Positions 15,716-23,113 of a DNA stretch of 64,000 bases are shown piece by piece; position 1 is the stretch's first letter, and every line of letters starts with the position of its first letter. Source of the DNA: Halarsenatibacter silvermanii (GTDB lineage Bacteria > Bacillota > Halanaerobiia > Halanaerobiales > Halarsenatibacteraceae). The stretch is taken from positions 114,480 through 178,479 of the forward strand of contig NZ_FNGO01000002.1 of the NCBI RefSeq assembly GCF_900103135.1. The letters are read 5' to 3'. The notes under the pieces were generated by a model. It made no database searches and had not been told where the DNA came from. It was given only the letters and a program-made list of their open reading frames with translations. The translations under genes and the position numbers were made by a program.

Positions 15716-16651
15716 CTAGCGGTCTAAGAAAGTTCCCTGAAAGATGCCATAAGGTCTGGTCAGGAGAATAATGATCAGGAAGAAAAATGCCAGCACCTCT
15801 TTATAAGCGCTCATTTCGATTGGTATGCCTCCCGCATCTATGAAAATCTGGAGGAAAACTGAACCGAACTCCTGAACCACTCCTATGATCAATCCGGCTC
15901 CCAGTGTGCCTAAAATAGCTCCGTGTCCTCCCGTGATGACCGCAAAGAACATGGCCATCAGCAGATTAAACCCCATCAGAGGTCTCAGCTGAACTACAAT
16001 ACCGTAAAATACTCCCCCCATTGCAGTCACCAGCCCGGCTATTACGGTGACCGTCGTATGTATATTCCTGATTTTTATGCCGGTTATGGAAGCGAGTCGT
16101 TCATTATCGGCGGTGGCCAGCATGGCTTTACCCAGGCTCGTATGGTATTGAAAATAATAGAGAACAGCCACAAGAACCACTGTGCCAATAACTACAAATA
16201 GTTCATCGGCGGTAACATTTATCCCCCCGGGAAACCTGTACATATGAGGAAGCCCGGCCACGTATCTGCGCATATCAGCTCCCCAGACCAGATAAACGAT
16301 GCTGCGAATTACGAATAACATACCGAAGGCTGTAAGATAAAAAAACATGAAGGGAGCATTTCGTTCACGCAGTGGTTTGAATAAAATTTTGTCAAAGAAA
16401 GTCATTATTACAGCCAGAAAAATCATGGCGAGCAGCATCGAAACTAAAAGTCCAGGGCCGAAAGTGACCAGAGGCAGTTCACCCATCGGTATAAATTCCA
16501 GAAAGCCATAGGCCAGAAAAGCTCCCAGGGTAAAATAGGTTCCCCCGGTAAAGTTAAAATAATTCTGCAGCAGCAAAACATAGGATATTCCCAGGCCACC
16601 AAGAGTTATCACACATCCCAGTACGATTCCATCTACCAGGTTACCCAGCAT
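15716..16651 (-). CDS. livH: Branched-chain amino-acid-type ABC permease LivH
   Basis: Permease of 311 residues, the LivH partner of LivM. It shows the family start VLGCVITLGGLGISYVLL, the coupling-helix region SLGKAMLATADNERLASITGI truncated here to its key part ATADNERLASITGI, and GGHGAILGTLGAGLIIGVVQ near the C terminus. About eight hydrophobic spans. It lies 14 bases after livF and 13 before livM. Confidence 0.9.
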   Translation of the reverse strand: MLGNLVDGIVLGCVITLGGLGISYVLLLQNYFNFTGGTYFTLGAFLAYGFLEFIPMGELPLVTFGPGLLVSMLLAMIFLAVIMTFFDKILFKPLRERNAPFMFFYLTAFGMLFVIRSIVYLVWGADMRRYVAGLPHMYRFPGGINVTADELFVVIGTVVLVAVLYYFQYHTSLGKAMLATADNERLASITGIKIRNIHTTVTVIAGLVTAMGGVFYGIVVQLRPLMGFNLLMAMFFAVITGGHGAILGTLGAGLIIGVVQEFGSVFLQIFIDAGGIPIEMSAYKEVLAFFFLIIILLTRPYGIFQGTFLDR

Positions 16652-16665
16652 ATTATAATTCCTCC

Positions 16666-17388
16666 TTATCCGCCGAAGTAAAGATCCATTACTTCGTCAC
16701 TTTCAAGAAGTTTATCTCCTTCAGTACCCAGAACTATCTCTCCGCTTCTTATCAGGTATCCAAAATCAGCTTCTCTAATGGCCTGATCTGTTTGAGCCAC
16801 CAGGAGGATGGTCATATCATCCTTCTCCTGCAGCTCGACGATAGAATCCATAACATCAGTTACCAGATTGGGCTGAAGTCCGGAAGTTGGCTCATCCAAA
16901 ATCAAAAGCTCCGGCTCCATCATTATCCCGCGGCTTATAGCCAGCATCTGCCGCTGGCCTCCCGATAAAGTCCCGGCTTCCTGGTCCAGCCGTTCTTTTA
17001 GAATGGGAAAGACCTGGAAAATCAATTCCAATCTTTCCTCTGGATCTCCCTCATATGAATATGCTCCCATCTCCAGATTATCCTCGACGCTCATCTCAGC
17101 AAATATATTTCTCTCCTGGGGAACATATGAGATATTCCTCTGCAGCATCTGTTCGGGGTTTAAATCGGTAACATCATCACCAGAATGGTAAACCCGGCCT
17201 TTCTGAGGGGGAACAATTCCCATAATGCTGCGCAGCAGGGTGGTTTTACCCGCGCCGTTGGGACCTATTAATACCACGAATTGACCCTTTTCCACTTCCA
17301 TAGAAATGTCAAATAAAACCTCGATCATGCCATATCCACTGGTGACATCTTCTACAGATAAAAAAGAATTATCGGACATTATATTCAC
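16666..17388 (-). CDS. livF: ABC transporter ATPase LivF
   Basis: ATP-binding protein of 240 residues. Walker A GPNGAGKTT near residue 42, Q-loop YVPQERNIF, signature LSGGQRQ, Walker B LLILDEPTSGL and a switch region ILLVAQTD in which Q replaces the usual E-H pair, as in many LivF proteins. It drives the LivHM channel with LivG. The start overlaps livG by 4 bases. An ATG four codons in (MSDNSFL) is an alternative start. Confidence 0.9.
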   Translation of the reverse strand: MNIMSDNSFLSVEDVTSGYGMIEVLFDISMEVEKGQFVVLIGPNGAGKTTLLRSIMGIVPPQKGRVYHSGDDVTDLNPEQMLQRNISYVPQERNIFAEMSVEDNLEMGAYSYEGDPEERLELIFQVFPILKERLDQEAGTLSGGQRQMLAISRGIMMEPELLILDEPTSGLQPNLVTDVMDSIVELQEKDDMTILLVAQTDQAIREADFGYLIRSGEIVLGTEGDKLLESDEVMDLYFGG

Positions 17389-18149
17389 TCTCCCAGATAA
17401 GCCTTAACCACTCTCTCATCGTTTTGAACCTCCTCAGGGCTGCCCTCAGTGAGCAAACTGCCGTTGACAAGGACCATTATGGGATGGCAAAGATTCATGA
17501 TTACAGCCATATCGTGCTCCACAACCAGAAAAGTGATATTCTGTTCCTCATTCAATTCTATTATTCTCTCATTAACTTTTCTCTGTTTTCCCGGTGGCAC
17601 CCCAGCTCCCGGTTCATCCAGCAGAACAAGTTCCGGTTCAACCATCATCATCCTGCCCAGCTCCAGCAGTTTTCTATCCCCGCCGGGCAGGTTTCCGGCA
17701 TATTCATCACATTTATCTCTCATATCCAAAAATTCTAATATCTCCAGCGCTTTTTCCACCAGCTCCTCTTCTTCCTGTTCGACTTTTTTGTTGTTTATCC
17801 AGTTATTCCATAATGTTTCTCCGGCCTGATCATGAGGAGCTATGAGGAGATTTTCGAGAACTGTAATTTTTGAAAGTTCCCGGGTTATCTGGAAAGAGCG
17901 GTAAATTCCCTTTCTGAAAATATCATTAGGACTATTTCCGGGCTGTATCTTCTCACCCCTGAGATAGATTTCTCCTGAAGTGAGGGGATGAAAACCAGTT
18001 ATCAGGTTAAAGATCGTCGTTTTGCCGGCTCCATTAGGTCCTATCAACCCGGTAATACTGCCCTCTTCTACTTCCAGAGAACAGTTATCTACAGCCTGAA
18101 TACCGCCAAAGTTTTTGCTGACATTTTTAAGCTCAAGTATAGAACTCAA
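17385..18149 (-). CDS. livG: ABC transporter ATPase LivG
   Basis: ATP-binding protein of 254 residues. Walker A GPNGAGKTT (residues 37-45), Q-loop region RSFQITREL, Walker B ELVLLDEPGAGV and switch VVEHDMAVIM. The signature reads NLPGGDRKLLELGR instead of the usual LSYGQQRRLEIAR, a departure that keeps the glycines. The C-terminal VVKAYLGE is typical of LivG. First gene after the terminator that separates it from livK. Confidence 0.9.
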   Translation of the reverse strand: MSSILELKNVSKNFGGIQAVDNCSLEVEEGSITGLIGPNGAGKTTIFNLITGFHPLTSGEIYLRGEKIQPGNSPNDIFRKGIYRSFQITRELSKITVLENLLIAPHDQAGETLWNNWINNKKVEQEEEELVEKALEILEFLDMRDKCDEYAGNLPGGDRKLLELGRMMMVEPELVLLDEPGAGVPPGKQRKVNERIIELNEEQNITFLVVEHDMAVIMNLCHPIMVLVNGSLLTEGSPEEVQNDERVVKAYLGE

Positions 18150-18174
18150 ACTAACCCCTCCCTCGCCTTATTAA

Positions 18175-18197
18175 GCCAACTGATATGGAGAAGATCC
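18175..18197 (-). repeat. Copy of the dispersed GGATCTTC repeat (short)
   Basis: Read on the minus strand this stretch begins GGATCTTCTCCATATCAG and continues TTGGC, matching the ends of the dispersed intergenic repeat seen at 35954-36089 and elsewhere. It abuts the T-run of the livK-livG terminator. Confidence 0.5.
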
Positions 18198-18198
18198 C

Positions 18199-18231
18199 AA
18201 AAAAAAGAGGGGAGATCACGGTGCTCCCCTC
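18199..18231 (-). terminator. Intrinsic terminator between livK and livG
   Basis: On the minus strand a perfect 8-bp stem GAGGGGAG/CTCCCCTC with a 9-base loop is followed at once by eight T (18199-18206). Classic rho-independent form, placed between the binding-protein gene and the ATPase/permease genes, so only part of the transcripts should reach livGFHM. Confidence 0.85.
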
Positions 18232-18325
18232 CTCTGACTTCATCATAAATACTCGAACTGTTATATAATATTAGACTCCCGGGATGCCGGGATGTTTGTT
18301 TATCTCAACCGCACCTCATTCTTGC

Positions 18326-19615
18326 TTACTCCTGAAATTCGGGAGGCATCAAATCTCTGGGGATAGGTTCTTCCATGCGGTTTTCTATTGTTACAATGCT
18401 GCCATCATCATCTATAGTCCAGAGCTGAATGGCAGAAAGAGCATCTCCGTATTCATCGAATTCTATAGCGCCTCCTACCCCTATAAAGTTGACATCTTCT
18501 CCTTCTTCCAGCAGTTCAAAAGCTCTGGCAAAGCCCTCAGCGGTAGCATGAACCTCCTCTCCAGGAGGAGAGGTGACTTCTCGCATGTGATCTCTTATAT
18601 CGGTTCCCGTAACTTCATCCGGGCCTTTGTCGGAAGCAGCTATGGCCAGGGCGATTGAAGAAACGCCATCAAATACCGGAGCCATATAAGGTCGAGGAGG
18701 CTCTTCGCCATACTGCTCTTCATATCCATCATAAAAGCTATCTCTGGAAGGACTGTCCCAGCGTCCCTGAGTGGTGCCTAAAGCTATACCTGACATATAA
18801 TCTGCGCCCAGAGCTTCGACCAGATCAGGTACACGCTGATCGGGGCTTCCATACCAGGGAATATCAGTCCAGCCGGCCGCATGAACTTCACCGTGCATGA
18901 CCTCAGCATCTTCGGGATAGGCAATAATTACTGCCGCATCAACATTTCCGTCATCATATGCTCTTGCGATTTCGGAAGCATAACTGGCCTGACCGATCTC
19001 GAAGGGAACCGAAGCTACAACTTCACCGTCATGATACTCTTCAAAAGTTGCAGCAGTCGATTTCGCCAGCCCTTCACCGTAAGGATTGTTAACGTATATA
19101 ATTCCTATCTCCTCATGACCGTCTTCAGCTATAGCATCGCCCAGAACCCGTCCGTTTTGCAGTCCGTGACCGGAGGTTCTAAAGAAATAACCATTATCAT
19201 CTACTATTGATATCATGGGGGAAGTTCCAACGGTGACAAAAGTAACTTCCTGTGGAATTGTCACACCTTCAGCCACAGCCATGGCCACACCGCTGGAATA
19301 ACCTCCTGCTATAGCCGGTACGCCATCAACATCGACAAGGCGCCGGGCTGCATCAACTCCGGTGGTTTCTTCTGTGGCCGTGTCCCGATTTTCAAGAACC
19401 AGGTCATATCCGTGTATGCCGCCCGCTTCATTAACATAGTGAGCCGCCAGCTCTCCAGCATTATACATAGCCTCCCCGAAAGGAGCAGATGGTCCGGACA
19501 TGGGGGTTAAAGTTCCAATAACATATTCCTCCGCAGCACCTGTAAATGTAAAGGTAAAAGTGAAAACGACCGCCAGAAAAATTCCCAGAGCAAAGGTTAA
19601 TGATTTATTTTTCAC
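18326..19615 (-). CDS. livK: Amino-acid-type ABC substrate-binding protein LivK
   Basis: Periplasmic or lipid-anchored-side binding protein of 429 residues of the LivK/AmiC family: IGTLTPMSGPSAPFGEAM at the mature start, AARRLVDVDGVPAIAGGYSS, DNGYFFRTSG and GIIYVNNPYGEGLA. A GTG start at 19615 is chosen because AAGGGGGG lies 7 bases before it and it opens directly on a secretion signal (KNKSLTFALGIFLAVVFTF). An upstream ATG at 19684 would add 23 residues in front of the signal and coincides with the predicted transcription start. The signal lacks a lipobox Cys; cleavage near TGAA-EE is likely. The ligand is unknown. Confidence 0.88.
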   Translation of the reverse strand: MKNKSLTFALGIFLAVVFTFTFTFTGAAEEYVIGTLTPMSGPSAPFGEAMYNAGELAAHYVNEAGGIHGYDLVLENRDTATEETTGVDAARRLVDVDGVPAIAGGYSSGVAMAVAEGVTIPQEVTFVTVGTSPMISIVDDNGYFFRTSGHGLQNGRVLGDAIAEDGHEEIGIIYVNNPYGEGLAKSTAATFEEYHDGEVVASVPFEIGQASYASEIARAYDDGNVDAAVIIAYPEDAEVMHGEVHAAGWTDIPWYGSPDQRVPDLVEALGADYMSGIALGTTQGRWDSPSRDSFYDGYEEQYGEEPPRPYMAPVFDGVSSIALAIAASDKGPDEVTGTDIRDHMREVTSPPGEEVHATAEGFARAFELLEEGEDVNFIGVGGAIEFDEYGDALSAIQLWTIDDDGSIVTIENRMEEPIPRDLMPPEFQE

Positions 19616-19692
19616 TTTTTGGCCCCCCTTGCAGAATTTTAAGAAAGAGTTTTTGTAAATGCTGTCGAATTTGCGCGGAATCATTTCACAAG

Positions 19693-19720
19693 ATTATGTT
19701 TGCAATTTAAAATTTTTCAA
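19693..19720 (-). promoter_or_regulatory. Putative livK promoter
   Basis: On the minus strand TTGAAA (19715-19720) and CATAAT (19693-19698) are 16 bases apart, giving a start near 19686 and a leader of about 70 bases to the GTG at 19615. Confidence 0.4.
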
Positions 19721-19772
19721 ATTTTTAGCCCTTAGCCTAACACCCCCTTCTGAGCTCGCTGGTTTAAAATAT

Positions 19773-20003
19773 AGATCTTCTTTTCTTCAGCTGGTAAATA
19801 GGTGTGTCAAAAATTGCACTCCCATCGCCAAAGCCTGTCCCTGAACACACGCTAAGCCCGGCAGATCCTGAGCCGGGGACACTATTTTTTGGCCGTGGAC
19901 TTAACCTGAGTTTCGAAAAATTTCGAGTATCACTTTGCTTTATATCTTCCAGCCATTATTTTTATGATAGTGATCTCATACGATATCTATCAACTGATAA
20001 CAA
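19773..20003 (-). repeat. Decayed MITE-like repeat, about 230 bp
   Basis: The left border (19773-19813) is the reverse complement of the R end of the 35954-36089 element: AGATCTTCTTTTCTTCAG then CTGGTAAATAGGTGTGTC. The right border (19972-20003), read on the minus strand, matches the L end of that element at 30 of 32 positions (TTGTTATCAGTTGATAGA and onward). The ends thus face each other in reverse orientation. The inside differs from the 136-bp copy and contains a 6-bp GC hairpin at 19857-19877. The outermost bases of the right border have decayed and no flanking duplication was found. This accounts for most of the 508-base gene-free stretch between livK and the Mut7-C gene; the remainder is AT-rich. 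Confidence 0.6.
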
Positions 20004-20123
20004 TCTTAAAATATTTTTATTTTTTATTTATAAAATATTTCTCACTTTTTCCTCATACTATTATCCTTATTCAAGAATCTGAATTTTTCTCCTTTAAATT
20101 ATTTTGATCACAAGCGCGATTAT

Positions 20124-20873
20124 TTACTGGCAGCATCTGTCAATCATCTTTTTTATATTATTATAATGTGAACCTCGCCAGTATATTCGGGCACAACCCG
20201 GACATAATTTAAAATTATCGTAATATTTTTTGGTGAGAGGTTTCAGGCGGTCGATAATTTGCTCTTTATCCACTTTTTTTAATAAAGAGTTGCATTCGGG
20301 ACAGCGTCCGAACTCATTGATGTTTTCCTGCAGCCTGTATCTTGCCACGACCTCCTGCAGCTGTCGGGCAGGATCATCAGAGATAATTAAATGTCCCAGT
20401 TTGACTTTTTTTCTCTGCAGCAGACCCCGATCCCGCGAGAGCAGGACTCTTTCTTCCTCTTTTTGAATTCTGGCCAGCTCGGGATCGTCATAATCATTGT
20501 GGTACCAGGCATCAAAACCCATCATTCGCAGATAGGAGGCCAGCTTGCCGAGATGAGCATCGAGCACAAATCTTATGGGATCAGGGGGAACAGGCTGAAG
20601 CAGCCGCTGCGAATTTACATCTAAATTCAGGGGAGGAGGATAAACAGCCAGTCGGTCTCCAGCTCGAACTGCATAGGAGAAATCGAGAAACTCATTCCTG
20701 TCAGCGGCGGAAATTATAAGATCCACTTCAGTATGAGGAACTCCCATTGATTCTATCCTGTCCTTGACCGACTGTTTGCCGCTGAATCTGTGCTCTACCA
20801 GCCCGTTTTTATGTTCGCGGCGTAGAATTTCCTTTAAATAACCATAAAATCTAAATACCGCTGATTTCATCAA
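20124..20873 (-). CDS. Ubiquitin-like / Mut7-C RNase-domain protein
   Basis: Protein of 249 residues. Residues 1-85 look like the MoaD/ThiS-type ubiquitin fold found in front of Mut7-C (VRAGDRLAVYPP). Residues 100-185 carry the PIN-like Mut7-C RNase part (VLDAHLGKLASYLRMMGFD, then LSRDRGLL and IISDD). The C-terminal region has a zinc ribbon CPECNSLL...CPGCARIYW. Mut7-C proteins are predicted RNases of unknown target in bacteria. The gene ends the small leftward group that follows the LysO-type gene by 33 bases. Confidence 0.85.
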   Translation of the reverse strand: MMKSAVFRFYGYLKEILRREHKNGLVEHRFSGKQSVKDRIESMGVPHTEVDLIISAADRNEFLDFSYAVRAGDRLAVYPPPLNLDVNSQRLLQPVPPDPIRFVLDAHLGKLASYLRMMGFDAWYHNDYDDPELARIQKEEERVLLSRDRGLLQRKKVKLGHLIISDDPARQLQEVVARYRLQENINEFGRCPECNSLLKKVDKEQIIDRLKPLTKKYYDNFKLCPGCARIYWRGSHYNNIKKMIDRCCQ

Positions 20874-20906
20874 TTATCGATCGCCTCCAGATGTCAAAAA
20901 TTTTCT

Positions 20907-21845
20907 CTACAGGCTGATAAAAAACGGGACCAGTATGGGGACAAGAGCCGAAAGTATCATACCGTTTATAAAAGCTGGAATAACGATTGCTTCACCTCCG
21001 GATCTTTTTAAAAGCGGTAAAGTTACGTCCATGCTGGTCGCTCCACAGGGTGCAATAGCAGTTATGGGGCCCAGGGCGCTGGCGATAAGAGGGATTGAAA
21101 CTATGGCCATCATCTCCCGCATGATGTTGGTCAGAAAAGCCAGAGAGCCCAGCTCGACTGAATAAATCTCCGTCAGCATAACCGCCGAAAGGCTGTACCA
21201 GCCAAATCCGGCCCCCACAGCTCCGGCTTCGCCAGCTGCAAACCCCAGCAAATTTCCAGTTATTATAGTTCCTATAATGCTGCCGACAGCAACAAATAAA
21301 GGGATCATGACGATACGCAGGCCCAGAGTTTTGAGCTGAGCCAGAACCCCATGTCTGCTGCCCAGATCTATCCCCACTCCCAGCAGCAGAACAGCCAGAG
21401 CGTACTGGGTCATATTTTCCAGCCAGGGCAAAAACCCCTCAGGAAGCACAAGTCCTATCACCAGCCCTGTAACGACCGTCAGCAGAATTATCGCTGTCAA
21501 CCCCAGTAAACTGCCGCTGCTCTGCGAAACGAGGTCCTCGTGTGTGCTCTCATCCTCTGCTCTGACAGTCTGAGCCGCCCGCAGGTAATAAGAAAAAAGC
21601 TGCAGAAAAATGAGACTACCGATAATACCTCCCAAAGCCAGAATAAAAGACTGAAAGCCGATTCTCATTATATCGGAGATAACTTCTTCATCAGCCCCTA
21701 TTCTCGCCCCCATAATTCCGATGAGAATGAGCAGCCCTATATGTAAAATATAGCCCGAAACTTTCAAAAGTTTACTGCTGTCCGCCGTAAAAAATCCGGC
21801 TGCCATTCCGCCGCCCAAAAAAACAAGCAGAATCCACATATCCAT
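20907..21845 (-). CDS. lysO: LysO-type lysine exporter (DUF340)
   Basis: Membrane protein of 312 residues with about eight hydrophobic helices. It matches LysO/YbjE: LLLGVGIDLGSRHGVL in the centre, GFGWYSLSAVMLTE, and APCGATSMDVTLPLL near the C terminus. In E. coli LysO exports lysine and its toxic analogue thialysine. Beside an ornithine-racemase-like gene, 58 bases upstream, it may handle lysine or ornithine and related basic amino acids; the substrate is inferred. Confidence 0.85.
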   Translation of the reverse strand: MDMWILLVFLGGGMAAGFFTADSSKLLKVSGYILHIGLLILIGIMGARIGADEEVISDIMRIGFQSFILALGGIIGSLIFLQLFSYYLRAAQTVRAEDESTHEDLVSQSSGSLLGLTAIILLTVVTGLVIGLVLPEGFLPWLENMTQYALAVLLLGVGIDLGSRHGVLAQLKTLGLRIVMIPLFVAVGSIIGTIITGNLLGFAAGEAGAVGAGFGWYSLSAVMLTEIYSVELGSLAFLTNIMREMMAIVSIPLIASALGPITAIAPCGATSMDVTLPLLKRSGGEAIVIPAFINGMILSALVPILVPFFISL

Positions 21846-21903
21846 AACTGCTGGTCAGCTCCTCATAATAGTTATTTCAGATCCTTCCAGGGCAAAAAAT
21901 CTG

Positions 21904-22977
21904 TCAGTCGAGCAAAACCTTTTTCATATACTCCGAGGTCATTCCCGCCAGCATGGCACCGTAAGAAAGGTCGAATTTCATCACATCCCCGACCTGATAA
22001 TTCCTCCCGGCTTCGGTAACATCAATCAGCAGATGATCGCTGCTGGCTCCCATAATTTCCAGATTTTCCTCAAGGGGTTTTAGACCATCAACTCTGACAT
22101 CCTGGCGACCCAGGGCCAGAATAGCTCTGCGGCGGAGACCGCGATCTTTAAATTCAGGCTTTTGACCGAAGGAATCGCGCCCGAGATTGCCGCGGGGAAG
22201 AGACGGTTTGTTTTTCAGTTCGATAATCCGGGCTGCCGCTTTAAAATTGCCGACTTTAAAGCCAGGCAGTTCTCTTTGATGGGTTGCGTCAGTTCCCTGC
22301 AGAATCCCTTCGCCTATTCTGAGATTGTTAATCTCCTGCGGCAGAGCATCTTTTTCCAGCAAAATAGTGGTGGCGGTATTGCCCCCCGAGATTACAGGCA
22401 GCTCAACATCAAATTTCTCTCTCAATTTATCCCTGATCTCGACCAGTTTTCCGGTATTTTCCCCGTCGGGCAGCACACCTCCATAACATCCCACATTGGT
22501 TCCAATTCCTTCGAAATCAAGTCCCTCCATCTCCAGAGCCCGCGAAAAGAATTCATCGATCTCGCTTTCCCAGAGCCCCTCTCTCAAATCTCCTGTGTCG
22601 ATCATCACTATGATCCTGTGCCGGCGTCCGAGCTTCTGAGCTGCCAGGGAGAGAGCCTTCAAAGTTTTGAGCTCGCTGTTGAGGCTTATATCGACCTGAC
22701 GCACCACCTCTTCTGCCTCTTCCGGATCGGGCAGACGCAGCAGCATATATTCAGCTTCGAGTTCTGCCTCCCTGAACTTTTTTATGTTATTCAACCGGGA
22801 ATCCCCAAGAGAGGAAATCCCTTCTTCGATAAAAGCGCCAGCAACCTCTATATTCCCTGCCGCCCCCTTCACCACCCCGGTAAGTTCAACTCCCCTCTCC
22901 CGGCATCTTTTTTTCATAAGGCGGATATTTTTTCTTATCCCTCTCAAATCAATTTCAATATTAGGATATGCTGTCAT
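21904..22977 (-). CDS. Alanine-racemase-fold PLP enzyme, ornithine racemase-like
   Basis: Protein of 357 residues of the YhfX/ornithine racemase group. The N-terminal PNIEIDLRGIRKNI and LTGVVKGAAGN place the PLP lysine at residue 37; VMIDTGDLREGLW and VISGGNTATT are further family motifs, and DLSYGAMLAGMTSEYMKK closes the protein. Clostridial Orr converts L- to D-ornithine in ornithine fermentation. The following ort/oraSE genes are not in this window, so the substrate could be ornithine, lysine or another amino acid. Confidence 0.8.
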   Translation of the reverse strand: MTAYPNIEIDLRGIRKNIRLMKKRCRERGVELTGVVKGAAGNIEVAGAFIEEGISSLGDSRLNNIKKFREAELEAEYMLLRLPDPEEAEEVVRQVDISLNSELKTLKALSLAAQKLGRRHRIIVMIDTGDLREGLWESEIDEFFSRALEMEGLDFEGIGTNVGCYGGVLPDGENTGKLVEIRDKLREKFDVELPVISGGNTATTILLEKDALPQEINNLRIGEGILQGTDATHQRELPGFKVGNFKAAARIIELKNKPSLPRGNLGRDSFGQKPEFKDRGLRRRAILALGRQDVRVDGLKPLEENLEIMGASSDHLLIDVTEAGRNYQVGDVMKFDLSYGAMLAGMTSEYMKKVLLD

Positions 22978-23012
22978 CCTGGTGCCTCCTGAAGAAAACC
23001 GTTAATTTTTTG

Positions 23013-23041
23013 AGGTCTTCAGCTGGTAAAAAGAAGAACCT
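23013..23041 (+). repeat. Short copy of the dispersed repeat
   Basis: A 29-base hairpin-like piece, AGGTCTTCAGCTGGTAAAAA then GAAGAACCT, whose arms pair (AGGTCTTC with GAAGAACCT, one bulge). It shares the CTTCAGCTGGTAAA part with the repeat at 19773 and looks like an internally deleted copy. It sits in the 136 bases between the Lon-like gene and the racemase gene. Confidence 0.45.
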
Positions 23042-23113
23042 TATTTGTAATCCCTGCGAATCTCGATAGAATGTTCCGGTGAAAGCCGAATTGAGGACAG
23101 ATCAGAGGGGGAT

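Noticed and set aside
17484-17496. ATTCATGATT, a one-mismatch copy of the operator core
   Set aside because: It lies inside livG coding sequence, is not a perfect palindrome and is not near a start.
19857-19877. Hairpin CCCGGC/GCCGGG followed by T-rich DNA on the plus strand
   Set aside because: No plus-strand gene ends upstream of it, so it was not called a terminator; it is treated as part of the decayed repeat.
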